DNA of 51,779 nucleotides from Lachnospiraceae bacterium (GTDB lineage: Bacteria > Bacillota > Clostridia > Lachnospirales > Lachnospiraceae): positions 1-51,779 of the forward strand of contig VSOB01000017.1 in NCBI GenBank assembly GCA_009774625.1. The letters run 5' to 3'. Below, one piece after another: positions 41,050 through 49,831 of the stretch (position 1 is its first letter; every line of letters starts with the position of its first letter). A model generated the notes under the pieces. That model did not search any database. It was not told the origin of the DNA and saw nothing but the letters and a program-made list of their open reading frames with translations. A program made the position numbers and the translations under genes.

Positions 41050-42549
41050 ATGGAAATTTTATATAAGAGTACCAGAAATGGAAGTAAGCCAGTACCGGCT
41101 TCCCAGGCTGTTTTAAAAGGGCTGGCGGATGACGGCGGGTTGTTTGTTCCGGAGAGGATTCCTGCGCTGGACAAAACTCTGGAAGAATATGCAGGTATGA
41201 GTTATCAGGAGACTGCGTATGAGATCATGAAGCTGTATCTGACAGATTATACAGAAGAAGAGCTGAAAGACTGTATTGCAAAGGCTTATGACGGCAAATT
41301 TGATACTGAAAAAATTGCCCCGCTGGCAGAGGCGGACGGCGCCTGGTATCTGGAGCTGTTTCATGGGCCTACGATTGCGTTTAAGGATATGGCGCTTTCC
41401 ATACTGCCTCATCTGATGACCACGGCAGCCAGAAAGAACCATATCAGGAATGAGATCGTGATTCTGACTGCTACCTCCGGAGATACGGGAAAAGCGGCGC
41501 TGGCAGGATTTGCAGATGTGAAGGGCACTCGTATTGTGGTTTTTTATCCAAAGGATGGGGTCAGCCCGATCCAGGAAAAGCAGATGGTGACACAGAAGGG
41601 GGACAATACCTTTGTTGTGGGAATACGCGGCAATTTTGACGATGCCCAGACGGGAGTCAAGAAGATTTTTGCAGATGAAGCGCTGAAAAGCAGGCTGGAT
41701 GCCCACGGTTTTCAGTTTTCCTCTGCCAATTCTATCAACATTGGCAGACTGGTGCCTCAGATCGTATATTATGTGTACGCTTATGCCACGCTTTTAAAAG
41801 AAGGAAAGGTAAAGAGCGGAGAGCAGATAAATGTGGTGGTTCCCACTGGTAATTTCGGCAATATCCTGGCTGCTTATTATGCTAAGCATATGGGACTGCC
41901 GATTGACAGGCTGATCTGTGCCTCCAATGAGAACCGGGTGTTGTATGACTTTTTCCAAAGCGGCACCTATGACAGAAACCGGAAATTTGTACTGACAAGC
42001 TCACCCTCTATGGACATTTTGATTTCCAGCAATCTGGAACGGCTGATTTATCAGATCGCCGGAGAGGATGGGGAGAAAAATGCCGCTTTGATGGCAGAGC
42101 TTGCAAAAGACGGTGCCTATACGATAGAAGAAGCTATGCGGCAGGCGTTGGAGGATTTTTACGGCGGCTATGCATCCATGCAGGAAACCGGAGAGCGTAT
42201 CCGGACTCTGTATGAGAAAACAGGCTATGTTCTGGATCCGCATACCGCGGTGGCTTCTGTAGTCTATGAAACGTACAGAAAAGAAACGGGAGACCATAAA
42301 AAGACAGTGATCGCTTCCACAGCCAGTCCTTTTAAGTTTACCAGAAGTGTAATGGATTCTGTCCGGCCTTCCTGTGAGGATACGGATGATTTTGCGCTGG
42401 CAGATGAGCTTTCCCGGATATCAGGAATCTCAGTGCCGGGAGCAGTGGAAGAAATCCGCAGCGCCCCCATCCTGCACGATCATATCTGTGAGACAGAAGA
42501 GATGACACAGACGGTATGCGGCTTTCTGGGAATTGCTGATAATGAATAA
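41050..42549 (+). CDS. thrC: Threonine synthase
   Basis: 499 aa. PLP lysine is Lys112 in P-T-I-A-F-K-D-M-A; T-A-T-S-G-D-T-G-K-A-A-L and V-P-T-G-N-F-G-N-I-L-A are the conserved phosphate-binding and cofactor segments. N-terminal R-N-G-S-K-P-V-P-A-S-Q-A matches the long (type 1) threonine synthase. It converts O-phosphohomoserine to threonine, the substrate of the threonine ammonia-lyase encoded at 32903. ATG 41050 behind GAAAGGAAAG. Monocistronic by appearance. Confidence 0.96.
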   Translation: MEILYKSTRNGSKPVPASQAVLKGLADDGGLFVPERIPALDKTLEEYAGMSYQETAYEIMKLYLTDYTEEELKDCIAKAYDGKFDTEKIAPLAEADGAWYLELFHGPTIAFKDMALSILPHLMTTAARKNHIRNEIVILTATSGDTGKAALAGFADVKGTRIVVFYPKDGVSPIQEKQMVTQKGDNTFVVGIRGNFDDAQTGVKKIFADEALKSRLDAHGFQFSSANSINIGRLVPQIVYYVYAYATLLKEGKVKSGEQINVVVPTGNFGNILAAYYAKHMGLPIDRLICASNENRVLYDFFQSGTYDRNRKFVLTSSPSMDILISSNLERLIYQIAGEDGEKNAALMAELAKDGAYTIEEAMRQALEDFYGGYASMQETGERIRTLYEKTGYVLDPHTAVASVVYETYRKETGDHKKTVIASTASPFKFTRSVMDSVRPSCEDTDDFALADELSRISGISVPGAVEEIRSAPILHDHICETEEMTQTVCGFLGIADNE

Positions 42550-42664
42550 AGTAGTAAGAACTTCTAATATCCTTCACAAGTCACAGTCAGCAAATGATTG
42601 ATACAAATGACAAATATGCACAGTATATGGTTTTTTGCCATCTGAATGATAGGAGAGAAAAAAG

Positions 42665-43006
42665 ATGGATTTGATGTTGGATGTGTTTATGGCCTTTTTC
42701 GGCGCTTATCTGATCTATGCGGCGGTGAAAATGAAGCAGACAGGCGAGCTGGCCAAAGGAATTATGGTCAGCAAAGAGGCGGATCTTTCCAAAGCTAAGG
42801 ATATTCCGGGCTATATTCAGTATATGTATGGAAAAACGATTCTGATGGGGATTTGTGCGTTGATCTGCGGGGCCGTGGGTGTGCTGAACGATCTGTACGG
42901 CGGTCTGACCATGGTACAGCTTATTATGGCAGTGGTATTTTTCATTGTGGTAGTTGGATTTGGAGTCATGACGGCAAAAGCGCAGAAAAAATATCTGGGA
43001 CTTTGA
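42665..43006 (+). CDS. Small membrane protein, unknown
   Basis: 113 aa with three hydrophobic segments (about 4-21, 58-78 and 83-103); a soluble loop between the first two carries Y-I-Q-Y-M-Y-G-K. I do not recognise a named family. Good ribosome site (AGGAGAG) nine bases before ATG 42665 and a strong terminator right after it support a real gene. The 115 bases between thrC and this gene show no further feature. Confidence 0.72.
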   Translation: MDLMLDVFMAFFGAYLIYAAVKMKQTGELAKGIMVSKEADLSKAKDIPGYIQYMYGKTILMGICALICGAVGVLNDLYGGLTMVQLIMAVVFFIVVVGFGVMTAKAQKKYLGL

Positions 43007-43042
43007 AATCTGATTTATTAACTGGTTCAGGAAGAAAATAAA

Positions 43043-43098
43043 AAGGAGCTGATGCAGAATGGACAGGCAATTCTCTATTCTGCAGCAGTTCCTTTTTT
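43043..43098. terminator. Bidirectional terminator between the small membrane protein gene and gltA
   Basis: 43043-43060 pairs with 43077-43094 (17 of 18 positions, one G-U), followed by T-rich sequence on the plus strand (43093-43098) and, read on the minus strand, by CTCCTTTTTATTTTC. It would stop both the plus-strand gene and the minus-strand citrate synthase gene. Confidence 0.9.
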
Positions 43099-43166
43099 GT
43101 AATGCCTGTTATGCTAAAACGGTTTGAATGGATACAATGGAAGCGGCTCCGCGCAGGCGGAATGCA

Positions 43167-44534
43167 TCAGCGGTCGCCCATTGCGATATAGTCCTGGTCT
43201 GTGCACAGGGTTTTATAGGCAGGACGCATAATCTTGCCATTGGTTGCCAGTTCTTCCAGTCTGTGTGCGCTCCAGCCTACGATTCTTGCGATCGCGAAGA
43301 TGGGGGTATACAGTTCTGTGGGCAGGTTCAGCATTTTGTAAACGAAACCGGAATAGAAGTCCACGTTGATGCTGACACCTTTGAACATCTGGCGTTCCTG
43401 CGCGATGATTTGGGGAGCCAGCCGTTCCACCAGGGAGTACAGGGCAAACTCTTTTTGCAGCCCTTTTTCTTCAGACAGTTTTTCCACAAAAGAACGGAAA
43501 ATTTCGGCTCTTGGGTCGGATTTGGAGTAGATTGCATGGCCTACACCATAGATCAGCCCGGCTTTGTCGAAGGCCTCCTTATGCAGTAGTTTGCGCAGAT
43601 GATTTCCTACTTCCTCTTCATCTGTCCAGTCAGATATCTGCTCCATCATGTCATCAAACATCTGTACCACTTTGATATTGGCGCCGCCGTGCCTGGGACC
43701 CTTCAGAGAGCCGATGGCGGCTGCAATCACAGAGTAGGTATCGGTCATGGTGGAGGATACCACATGAGTCGTAAAGGAGGAATTGTTGCCGCCGCCGTGT
43801 TCCATATGGATCACAAGGGCAATATCCAGAAGTTTCGCTTCCAGAGGGGTATAGGAACTGTCAGGACGAAGAATATGCAGGATATTTTCTGCTGTGGAAA
43901 GATCGGGCCTGGGCTGATGTACATATAGACTGTCGCCGTTATGGTAATGGTTGTATGCCTGATAGCCATAAATGGACAGCAGAGGGAACAAACTGATCAG
44001 TTCCAGGCATTGCCGCAGTACATTGGGAATGGAGGTATCATCCGCCAGCATATCATAGGAATATAAGGTCAGGACACTTCTGGCAAGTGTGTTCATCATA
44101 TCCCGGCTGGGAGCCTTCATAATAATGTCTCTGACAAAGTGAGTCGGGAGAGAACTGCGGTAATCGGACAGCAGTCTGGTAAAGGCGGTCAGTTCTGCCT
44201 GGTCGGGGAGTTTGTTGAACAAAAGCAGATATGTAATTTCTTCATATCCGAAACGCTTTTCTGTTGTAAAACCGGTTACCAGATCTTTGATATTGTAACC
44301 ACGGTAAAACAGATGACCGTGGGTGGGGACGGTTTTGCCGTCAATGATTTCTGTTGCACGGACATCCGAAATATTGGTCAGGCCTGTGAGAACGCCCTTT
44401 CCGTTTAAATCACGAAGTCCTCTTTTGACATCAAATTTTGTATAGAGTGCAGGATCAATGGTACCCGCCTCCAGGCTAAGCTCTGCTAATGCCAGAATCT
44501 CAGGTGTAATGGTTGAATAGACACTGTGGTCCAT
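43167..44534 (-). CDS. gltA: Citrate synthase
   Basis: 455 aa. Catalytic histidines are in M-E-H-G-G-G-N-N-S-S and L-K-G-P-R-H-G-G-A-N, the catalytic Asp in K-S-D-P-R-A. It condenses oxaloacetate and acetyl-CoA, here probably for glutamate supply in an incomplete cycle. ATG 44534 lies behind AAAGGTGG (11 bases, rather long). The frame remains open 63 codons upstream through a repeated leader, but that stretch has no ribosome site and codes a repeated peptide, so I treat it as leader RNA. No aconitase or isocitrate dehydrogenase gene is next to it. Confidence 0.95.
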   Translation of the reverse strand: MDHSVYSTITPEILALAELSLEAGTIDPALYTKFDVKRGLRDLNGKGVLTGLTNISDVRATEIIDGKTVPTHGHLFYRGYNIKDLVTGFTTEKRFGYEEITYLLLFNKLPDQAELTAFTRLLSDYRSSLPTHFVRDIIMKAPSRDMMNTLARSVLTLYSYDMLADDTSIPNVLRQCLELISLFPLLSIYGYQAYNHYHNGDSLYVHQPRPDLSTAENILHILRPDSSYTPLEAKLLDIALVIHMEHGGGNNSSFTTHVVSSTMTDTYSVIAAAIGSLKGPRHGGANIKVVQMFDDMMEQISDWTDEEEVGNHLRKLLHKEAFDKAGLIYGVGHAIYSKSDPRAEIFRSFVEKLSEEKGLQKEFALYSLVERLAPQIIAQERQMFKGVSINVDFYSGFVYKMLNLPTELYTPIFAIARIVGWSAHRLEELATNGKIMRPAYKTLCTDQDYIAMGDR

Positions 44535-44579
44535 AAAGCTCTCGCCACCTTTCTGTGAAGAATTGAAGTGAATCGTATA

Positions 44580-44660
44580 CCACATCGAACAAAGTCCGCC
44601 GACCCGGAGGGCATGCGTTATGAAGTGCCATATTGGATAAAGTCCGTCGGCCCGAAGGAC
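44580..44660 (-). repeat. Direct repeat in the citrate synthase leader
   Basis: Two 33-base units, 44580-44612 and 44628-44660, period 48. They agree at 25 of 33 positions and all eight differences are transitions. Shared core on the plus strand is AAAGTCCG. They are located in the predicted transcript between the promoter near 44697 and the gltA ATG. The function is unknown; an RNA element or dispersed intergenic repeat is possible. The rest of 44535-44892 is described by the two promoters here. Confidence 0.75.
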
Positions 44661-44692
44661 GTTTGCAGGGGGATGACCGAATAGGTATAGAA

Positions 44693-44705
44693 TGGTATTA
44701 TACCA
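44693..44705 (-). promoter_or_regulatory. Candidate extended -10 promoter of gltA inside a palindrome
   Basis: Read on the minus strand, TGG-TATAAT: a consensus -10 (44702 to 44697) with an extended-10 TG; no good -35 is seen. The 13 bases TGGTATTATACCA are a perfect palindrome with a central base, so a repressor could cover the promoter. The leader would be about 155 bases long. Confidence 0.6.
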
Positions 44706-44807
44706 AGGCATAATAGAAGTCACTTATGAAATGTATGCATTTTATGATACCATGAGAGCGGTAAAATAGGCAAGAAAAACATATGATTTTAGAAAAAATT
44801 AATAGAC

Positions 44808-44837
44808 TTGTAAAAACCAGGGAAAGGATATTATAAT
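44808..44837 (+). promoter_or_regulatory. Candidate promoter of deoC
   Basis: TTGTAA (44808-44813), 18-base spacer, TATAAT (44832-44837), about 55 bases before the deoC ATG. Confidence 0.65.
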
Positions 44838-44892
44838 AAAAGACAGGAATCTGATGTTTTATTACGGAATATAAAAAACAGGAGGAAATAAT

Positions 44893-45558
44893 ATGACAAA
44901 CGAAGAGATGTTGCGCCATGTGGATCATACTCAGCTTAAGCCTTTTGCCACATGGGAGGATATAGAAAAGCTGTGCGAAGAGGCGATTGCATACCGGACG
45001 GCGTCTGTCTGTGTGCCGCCTGCCTATATCAGGCGAATTGCCGACAAATACGGGGAACAGATCAATATCTGCACTGTGGTAGGGTTCCCGCTGGGGTACA
45101 GCGTAACGAGTGCCAAGCTGGAGGAGGTCAGAGAAGCTCTCCGTGACGGCGCAGGTGAAATTGATATGGTAGTCAACATCAGCGATGTGAAAAATCATCT
45201 TTATGATAAGGTGGAAGAGGAGATCAGGACACTGAAACAGGCATGCGGCGGACACATTCTCAAAGTAATCATAGAGACATGTTTCCTGACAGAGGAAGAA
45301 AAGATCGCCATGTGCAGAGCCGTCACCAATGCGGGTGCGGATTATATTAAGACTTCCACCGGTTTTGGCAGCGGCGGCGCTACGATTGAGGATGTCCGTC
45401 TGTTTCAGAAGTACATCGGCCCGGATGTGAAGGTCAAGGCAGCCGGCGGTGTCAGGACCAGAGAGGATCTGGAAGCATTTCTGAACGCCGGATGTGACCG
45501 GATCGGGACATCTTCTGCAGTGAGCATACTGAACGGTGACGGAGCACAGGGATATTGA
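44893..45558 (+). CDS. deoC: Deoxyribose-phosphate aldolase
   Basis: 221 aa. It splits deoxyribose 5-phosphate into glyceraldehyde 3-phosphate and acetaldehyde. H-V-D-H-T-Q-L-K-P near the start, E-I-D-M-V-V-N-I, Y-I-K-T-S-T-G-F (Schiff-base lysine) and V-K-A-A-G-G-V-R are family motifs. ATG 44893 behind AGGAGG. No other nucleoside catabolism genes are adjacent; an M24 aminopeptidase follows after 30 bases, probably in the same transcript. Confidence 0.96.
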   Translation: MTNEEMLRHVDHTQLKPFATWEDIEKLCEEAIAYRTASVCVPPAYIRRIADKYGEQINICTVVGFPLGYSVTSAKLEEVREALRDGAGEIDMVVNISDVKNHLYDKVEEEIRTLKQACGGHILKVIIETCFLTEEEKIAMCRAVTNAGADYIKTSTGFGSGGATIEDVRLFQKYIGPDVKVKAAGGVRTREDLEAFLNAGCDRIGTSSAVSILNGDGAQGY

Positions 45559-45588
45559 CGGATTTGACAGGAAGAAAAGAGGTCTTTC

Positions 45589-47403
45589 ATGACGGATAAA
45601 AAAGAGATCAGGCAGAGGCTGCGGATGCTGCGTACTGCCATGAGAGAGGCGGGAGTGGATTATTATCTGGTTCCCACGGCGGATTTTCATAATTCGGAAT
45701 ATGTAAGCGGATATTTCAAAGCGCGGGAATTTTTATCCGGCTTTACCGGTTCCAACGGTATGCTCGTGGTTTCCCGGGAGGAAGCCGGACTCTGGACGGA
45801 CGGGCGGTATTTCGTGCAGGCGGAAAAAGAGCTGGCGGATACGGGCATTCGTCTGTTCAGGATGCAGGAGGAAGGTGTGCCGGATATCCCTGTTTATCTG
45901 GAACAGAATATGTGGGAAGGGCAGAGCCTTGGCTTTGACGGCAGAGTGGTGACGGCTGCTTTTGGCAAACAGTTGGAAAATGCATTGTCCGGGAAAAACG
46001 TCAGGATTGTCAGCGAGCAGGATCTGGTGGACAGTATCTGGAGGGACAGACCGGCCTTTCCCTGCAGCCGGGCAGAAACGGTTCCCGTGGAATACTGCGG
46101 GGAGAGTGTGGCACAAAAGCTGGCAAAGGTACGGGAAAAAATGAAACAGAGCAAGGCATCGGCGTTGTTTGTCAGCAAACTGGACGATCTGATGTGGCTG
46201 TTTAACCTGCGGGGCAACGATGTGGCATACAATCCGGTGTTAATGTCCTATGGGTTTATTACCGAAAAGGACGCTTATGTATTTTTGCAGGCAGGTTCCC
46301 TTCAGAGAGAGACACTGGAGAGCATGCGGGGAGCGGGCGTGTGGATTCGGGACTACTGGAGCATAGTGCCTTTTCTGCAGGAATATTTTCTGGCAGGGCG
46401 CAGCAGAGGCATCCTTCTGTACGACGACCGCAATGTAAGCTATGCCATGTACCGGATCTTCTGGGCCTATGGGAACTGCAGAGAGGGAAGCAGCCCCACA
46501 GAGCTTTTGAAAGCAGTGAAAACAGAGACAGAGCTGGAATATATTCGTAAAATATATCTGAAAGACAGCATTGCGGTAACCAAATTTATCCATTGGATTA
46601 AAAAGGCAGTCAGAGAGCAGTCACTTACGGAATACAGTGCAGCGCAGTATCTGGATAATCTGCGGAGAGGGATTCCGGAGTTTTTGGATGTTTCATTTCC
46701 TACCATCAGCGCCTATGGGGAGCATGGGGCGATGATGCACTATGAGGCGGATGAAACAGACTGCGCCCCGCTGAAGGAGGCAGGTATGCTGCTTGTTGAC
46801 TCTGGTGGTCAATATCTTGGCGGTACCACGGATGTGACAAGAACCATTGTGCTGGGAGAGATTTCACAGGAGATGAAGGAGCATTTCACAGCCGTGGCAA
46901 CCGGTATGCTGCGTCTGGCCGGCGCCAGATTCCTGTATGGATGCACCGGGCGGAATCTGGATATCCTGGCCAGAGGACCGCTTTGGGATCTGGGAATGGA
47001 CTATAAATGCGGGACAGGGCACGGTGTGGGTTACATGCTGAATGTACATGAGGGACCCCAGAGTATACAATGGAGATACCGGAAACAGATACCGGAGGCA
47101 GTTCTGGAAGAGGGGATGTTGGTAACCGATGAGCCGGGCGTGTATCTGGAAGGAAGGTATGGCATCCGTACCGAAAATGTACTGGAGGTGAAAGAGTGGC
47201 TGCAATGCGACAGCGGCCGGTTTATGGAGTTTTCCCATCTGACTTATGTGCCCATTGATCTGGATGCCATTGTGCCGGAACAGATGTCCGAGAAAGAGCG
47301 GGAAGCGCTGAATCGGTATCACAGGCAGGTACGTGAAACGATTTCCCCATATCTGACAGAGGAGGAACAGGTATGGCTGACGGAGGTCACCAGAGAGGTC
47401 TGA
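45589..47403 (+). CDS. M24 family Xaa-Pro aminopeptidase
   Basis: 604 aa: two N-terminal creatinase-like domains (1-~300), then the pita-bread catalytic domain (~310-540) and a C-terminal tail. Metal ligands are seen in L-L-V-D-S-G-G-Q-Y, T-T-D-V-T-R-T-I, C-G-T-G-H-G-V-G-Y, D-E-P-G-V-Y and R-T-E-N-V-L-E-V. It removes N-terminal residues before proline, using Mn. No signal peptide, so cytoplasmic. ATG 45589 behind AGAGG. Length equals the three-domain form common in Firmicutes and in eukaryotic APP1. Confidence 0.92.
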   Translation: MTDKKEIRQRLRMLRTAMREAGVDYYLVPTADFHNSEYVSGYFKAREFLSGFTGSNGMLVVSREEAGLWTDGRYFVQAEKELADTGIRLFRMQEEGVPDIPVYLEQNMWEGQSLGFDGRVVTAAFGKQLENALSGKNVRIVSEQDLVDSIWRDRPAFPCSRAETVPVEYCGESVAQKLAKVREKMKQSKASALFVSKLDDLMWLFNLRGNDVAYNPVLMSYGFITEKDAYVFLQAGSLQRETLESMRGAGVWIRDYWSIVPFLQEYFLAGRSRGILLYDDRNVSYAMYRIFWAYGNCREGSSPTELLKAVKTETELEYIRKIYLKDSIAVTKFIHWIKKAVREQSLTEYSAAQYLDNLRRGIPEFLDVSFPTISAYGEHGAMMHYEADETDCAPLKEAGMLLVDSGGQYLGGTTDVTRTIVLGEISQEMKEHFTAVATGMLRLAGARFLYGCTGRNLDILARGPLWDLGMDYKCGTGHGVGYMLNVHEGPQSIQWRYRKQIPEAVLEEGMLVTDEPGVYLEGRYGIRTENVLEVKEWLQCDSGRFMEFSHLTYVPIDLDAIVPEQMSEKEREALNRYHRQVRETISPYLTEEEQVWLTEVTREV

Positions 47404-47428
47404 CGCGGTACAGAGACGGTTTTTACTA

Positions 47429-47457
47429 TTGACTTTTGACGGGCATTTTGAGATAAT
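47429..47457 (+). promoter_or_regulatory. Promoter of pckA
   Basis: TTGACT (47429-47434), 17-base spacer, GATAAT (47452-47457); each box differs from consensus at one base. Transcription would begin near 47464, giving a leader of about 100 bases. Confidence 0.78.
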
Positions 47458-47463
47458 ATTTAA

Positions 47464-47486
47464 GGTATACCAGAACCTGGAATACC
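47464..47486 (+). promoter_or_regulatory. Inverted repeat at the pckA transcription start
   Basis: GGTAT-a-CCAG (47464-47473) pairs with CTGG-a-ATACC (47477-47486) around a three-base loop, with one A-A mismatch. Its position at the predicted +1 suggests an operator or a 5'-end RNA hairpin. The binding factor is unknown. Confidence 0.5.
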
Positions 47487-47565
47487 GTATCCGGAACGTA
47501 TCAGTCTCCTGTTTTGGGGATGGGAGGTCTGATATCAAATACACATTATATAAGGAGGACGTAAC

Positions 47566-49272
47566 ATGTCAACAAAAGCGTATTATCCGCTCAATGAGAT
47601 CGGTGCCGGAAAACCGGGTTTTTCCAAGACACGTTCCATCATTGAAGCTGCTTTCTACGGAAACAATGTGGTAAAGGTAAACACATTGAAGGAAGCCTAT
47701 GAATTAGCTAAAAATTCTCCTGGAACCGTTGTAACGGACATGCCTGTATATCATGGAGAAGAGTTCGGTCTTGAAAGAGATGCAAAGGTTCTTCTGTTCA
47801 ATGATGGCGCTGTTACAGGACGTTATGCAGCGGCGCGCCGTATCAAAGGCGAACCCGGTGTAGACGAAGTAAAACTTGACAAGGTGGTTATGGACGCTGT
47901 TTATGAGACACGTTGGAAAACGATGTATCATGCAGAGTGCTTTATCGGTCTGGATCCGGAATTTATGGCAAAGGCGCATCTGCTGATTCCGGAAGGAGAA
48001 GAGAACATTCTTTACAACTGGATGCTTAACTTCCAGTATATGTCTGATGAATACGTGAAAATGTACAAGAACTCCAAGCCTATCGGCGACGGCAAAGAGC
48101 CTGATATTTATATTTTCTCCGATCCCCAGTGGGCGCCTCATGATGCACCGGATGTAGATTATAGCTGCCTGAGCGATCCTCTGACTCTGTGCTATTTTGA
48201 TACCAACCAGAACTGTGCGGCAATTCTTGGTATGAGATATTTCGGTGAGCATAAGAAGGGCACACTGACAATGGCATGGGCACTGGCTAACAGAAACGGC
48301 TATGCTTCCTGCCACGGCGGACAGAAAGAGTACACACTTGCTGACGGTTCCAAGTTTGTTGCATCCGTTTATGGTCTGTCAGGATCCGGCAAGTCCACTC
48401 TGACACATGCTAAACATGGCGGCAAATATCCGATTACCGTTCTGCATGATGATGCGTTTATCATCAATACAGATACCTGCTCTTCCGTAGCGCTGGAGCC
48501 TACTTATTTTGATAAGACAGCAGATTATCCGACCGGCTGCCCGGACAATACTTACCTTCTGTCCGCACAGAACTGCTCCTGCACAATGGATGAGGACGGC
48601 AAGATCCAGCTGGTAACAGAGGATGTAAGAAACGGCAATGGCCGTGCGATCAAGTCCAAATTATGGTCTCCTAACCGTGTGGATAAGATTGACGCGCCTG
48701 TTAATGCAATCTTCTGGATTATGAAAGATCCTACCATTCCGCCGGTATTGAAATTAAAAGGTTCCGCTCTGGCTTCCGTTATGGGCGCTACTTTGGCTAC
48801 CAAGACTTCCACAGCAGAGCGTGTGGCAGCAGGTACTGATCTGAATGCACTTCGTATCGTGCCTTATGCAAACCCGTTCAGAACCTATCCGCTTGTACAT
48901 GACTATGAGAAGTTCAAAAAGCTGGTAGAAGAGAAGAACGTGGCATGCTATATCGTAAATACAGGCGATTTCATGGGCAAGAAGGTAAAACCTGCTGATA
49001 CACTTGGCATTCTGGAAACCATCGTGGAAGGAAAAGCTGCATTTGAGAAGTGGGGACCTTTTGAGGACATCGAAATCATGAACGACTGGTCCGGCAAGAC
49101 AGGTGATTTCACACCTGATTTAAACGACAAAGAGTATGTGGCAGCATTGAAGAATGCTATGCAGAACCGTGTTGATGCAGTAGAAGGCTTTGCAACCAAG
49201 AAGGAAGGGTATGACAAACTTCCGGATGAAGCACTGGCTGCAGTAAAGAAGCTGGTAGACGCACTGGTTTAA
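47566..49272 (+). CDS. pckA: Phosphoenolpyruvate carboxykinase (ATP)
   Basis: 568 aa, somewhat longer than the usual ~530. Kinase P-loop GLSGSGKSTL (about residue 270), H-D-D-A-F-I-I for metal binding, and the N-terminal R-Y-A-A-A-R substrate segment with a T-D-M-P-V-Y-H-G-E-E-F-G start region. In anaerobes it usually works in the carboxylating direction (PEP plus CO2 to oxaloacetate with ATP gain) and would supply citrate synthase. ATG 47566 behind AAGGAGG. Own promoter and terminator. Confidence 0.96.
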   Translation: MSTKAYYPLNEIGAGKPGFSKTRSIIEAAFYGNNVVKVNTLKEAYELAKNSPGTVVTDMPVYHGEEFGLERDAKVLLFNDGAVTGRYAAARRIKGEPGVDEVKLDKVVMDAVYETRWKTMYHAECFIGLDPEFMAKAHLLIPEGEENILYNWMLNFQYMSDEYVKMYKNSKPIGDGKEPDIYIFSDPQWAPHDAPDVDYSCLSDPLTLCYFDTNQNCAAILGMRYFGEHKKGTLTMAWALANRNGYASCHGGQKEYTLADGSKFVASVYGLSGSGKSTLTHAKHGGKYPITVLHDDAFIINTDTCSSVALEPTYFDKTADYPTGCPDNTYLLSAQNCSCTMDEDGKIQLVTEDVRNGNGRAIKSKLWSPNRVDKIDAPVNAIFWIMKDPTIPPVLKLKGSALASVMGATLATKTSTAERVAAGTDLNALRIVPYANPFRTYPLVHDYEKFKKLVEEKNVACYIVNTGDFMGKKVKPADTLGILETIVEGKAAFEKWGPFEDIEIMNDWSGKTGDFTPDLNDKEYVAALKNAMQNRVDAVEGFATKKEGYDKLPDEALAAVKKLVDALV

Positions 49273-49296
49273 GATTGCATTTTTATAAAAGATCAG

Positions 49297-49335
49297 AAAG
49301 ACGGGTGAAAAGCAGCAGCTTTTCCCCGTCTTTTT
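49297..49335 (+). terminator. Terminator of pckA
   Basis: AAAGACGGG (49297-49305) pairs with CCCGTCTTT (49325-49333), continued by GAAAAGC/GCTTTTC (49307-49313 with 49318-49324); one bulged T. T-tract at 49331-49335. Confidence 0.93.
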
Positions 49336-49363
49336 GGATGTAAGAAGAACAAGGAGAAAAAAC

Positions 49364-49720
49364 ATGGAAATGGAGGAAACCTTTAAAAATGAAATTGCAC
49401 CGTTCTCTTGGGTAGAGCAAAGCAATGGCGCTTCTGTCTGCCTGGATGCAGGCAGTGGATATCTGCAGGAAGTTTTTGACACCCGTGCTGATGAGGGATT
49501 TATAGGCAATGGTTATGACTGGGGTAGTCTGGCCCAGGTGTTTCTGGTCGAAAAGTGCCAGGAGCTGCAGGAGAAAATAGGCTTTGACCCGGAGGCCGAT
49601 ATGTTTTGTGCCTATTCCAAAGACAAAGATGCTTTAGCTGACTTTATTTCCCGGTTTAAGAAAGCCTGTGAAGACCGGACTCTGATTCTGGATTTATTTG
49701 GCCGGGCGGAGTTGGATTGA
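49364..49720 (+). CDS. Imm51-like (immunity protein 51) family protein
   Basis: 118 aa, acidic, no signal or membrane helix. G-N-G-Y-D-W-G-S-L-A, F-D-P-E-A-D-M-F-C-A-Y-S-K-D and L-F-G-R-A-E-L-D match what I know of the Imm51 family, immunity proteins of polymorphic toxin systems. No toxin gene or secretion cassette is next to it. ATG 49364 follows AAGGAG; frame upstream to 49334 is in the pckA terminator. It may be read through from pckA or have an unseen promoter. Such stand-alone copies may protect against neighbours' toxins or have a different role. Confidence 0.68.
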   Translation: MEMEETFKNEIAPFSWVEQSNGASVCLDAGSGYLQEVFDTRADEGFIGNGYDWGSLAQVFLVEKCQELQEKIGFDPEADMFCAYSKDKDALADFISRFKKACEDRTLILDLFGRAELD

Positions 49721-49796
49721 TAAAATGAAATATGCGCTTTTGCCGGAGAAAGCAGAGTTAATTTTTTTACAGTCAATATTTTCTACTTTCTGCGTA

Positions 49797-49825
49797 TTGT
49801 AATTTTCGATATGATTGGGTATAAT
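49797..49825 (+). promoter_or_regulatory. Promoter of the 6S RNA
   Basis: TTGTAA (49797-49802), 17-base spacer, TATAAT (49820-49825); transcript start near 49832. Confidence 0.8.
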
Positions 49826-49831
49826 GATAGT

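Noticed and set aside
44535..44723. 63-codon N-terminal extension of citrate synthase
   Set aside because: The frame is open but covers the predicted promoter and repeats; the normal citrate synthase N-terminus begins at ATG 44534 with a ribosome site.
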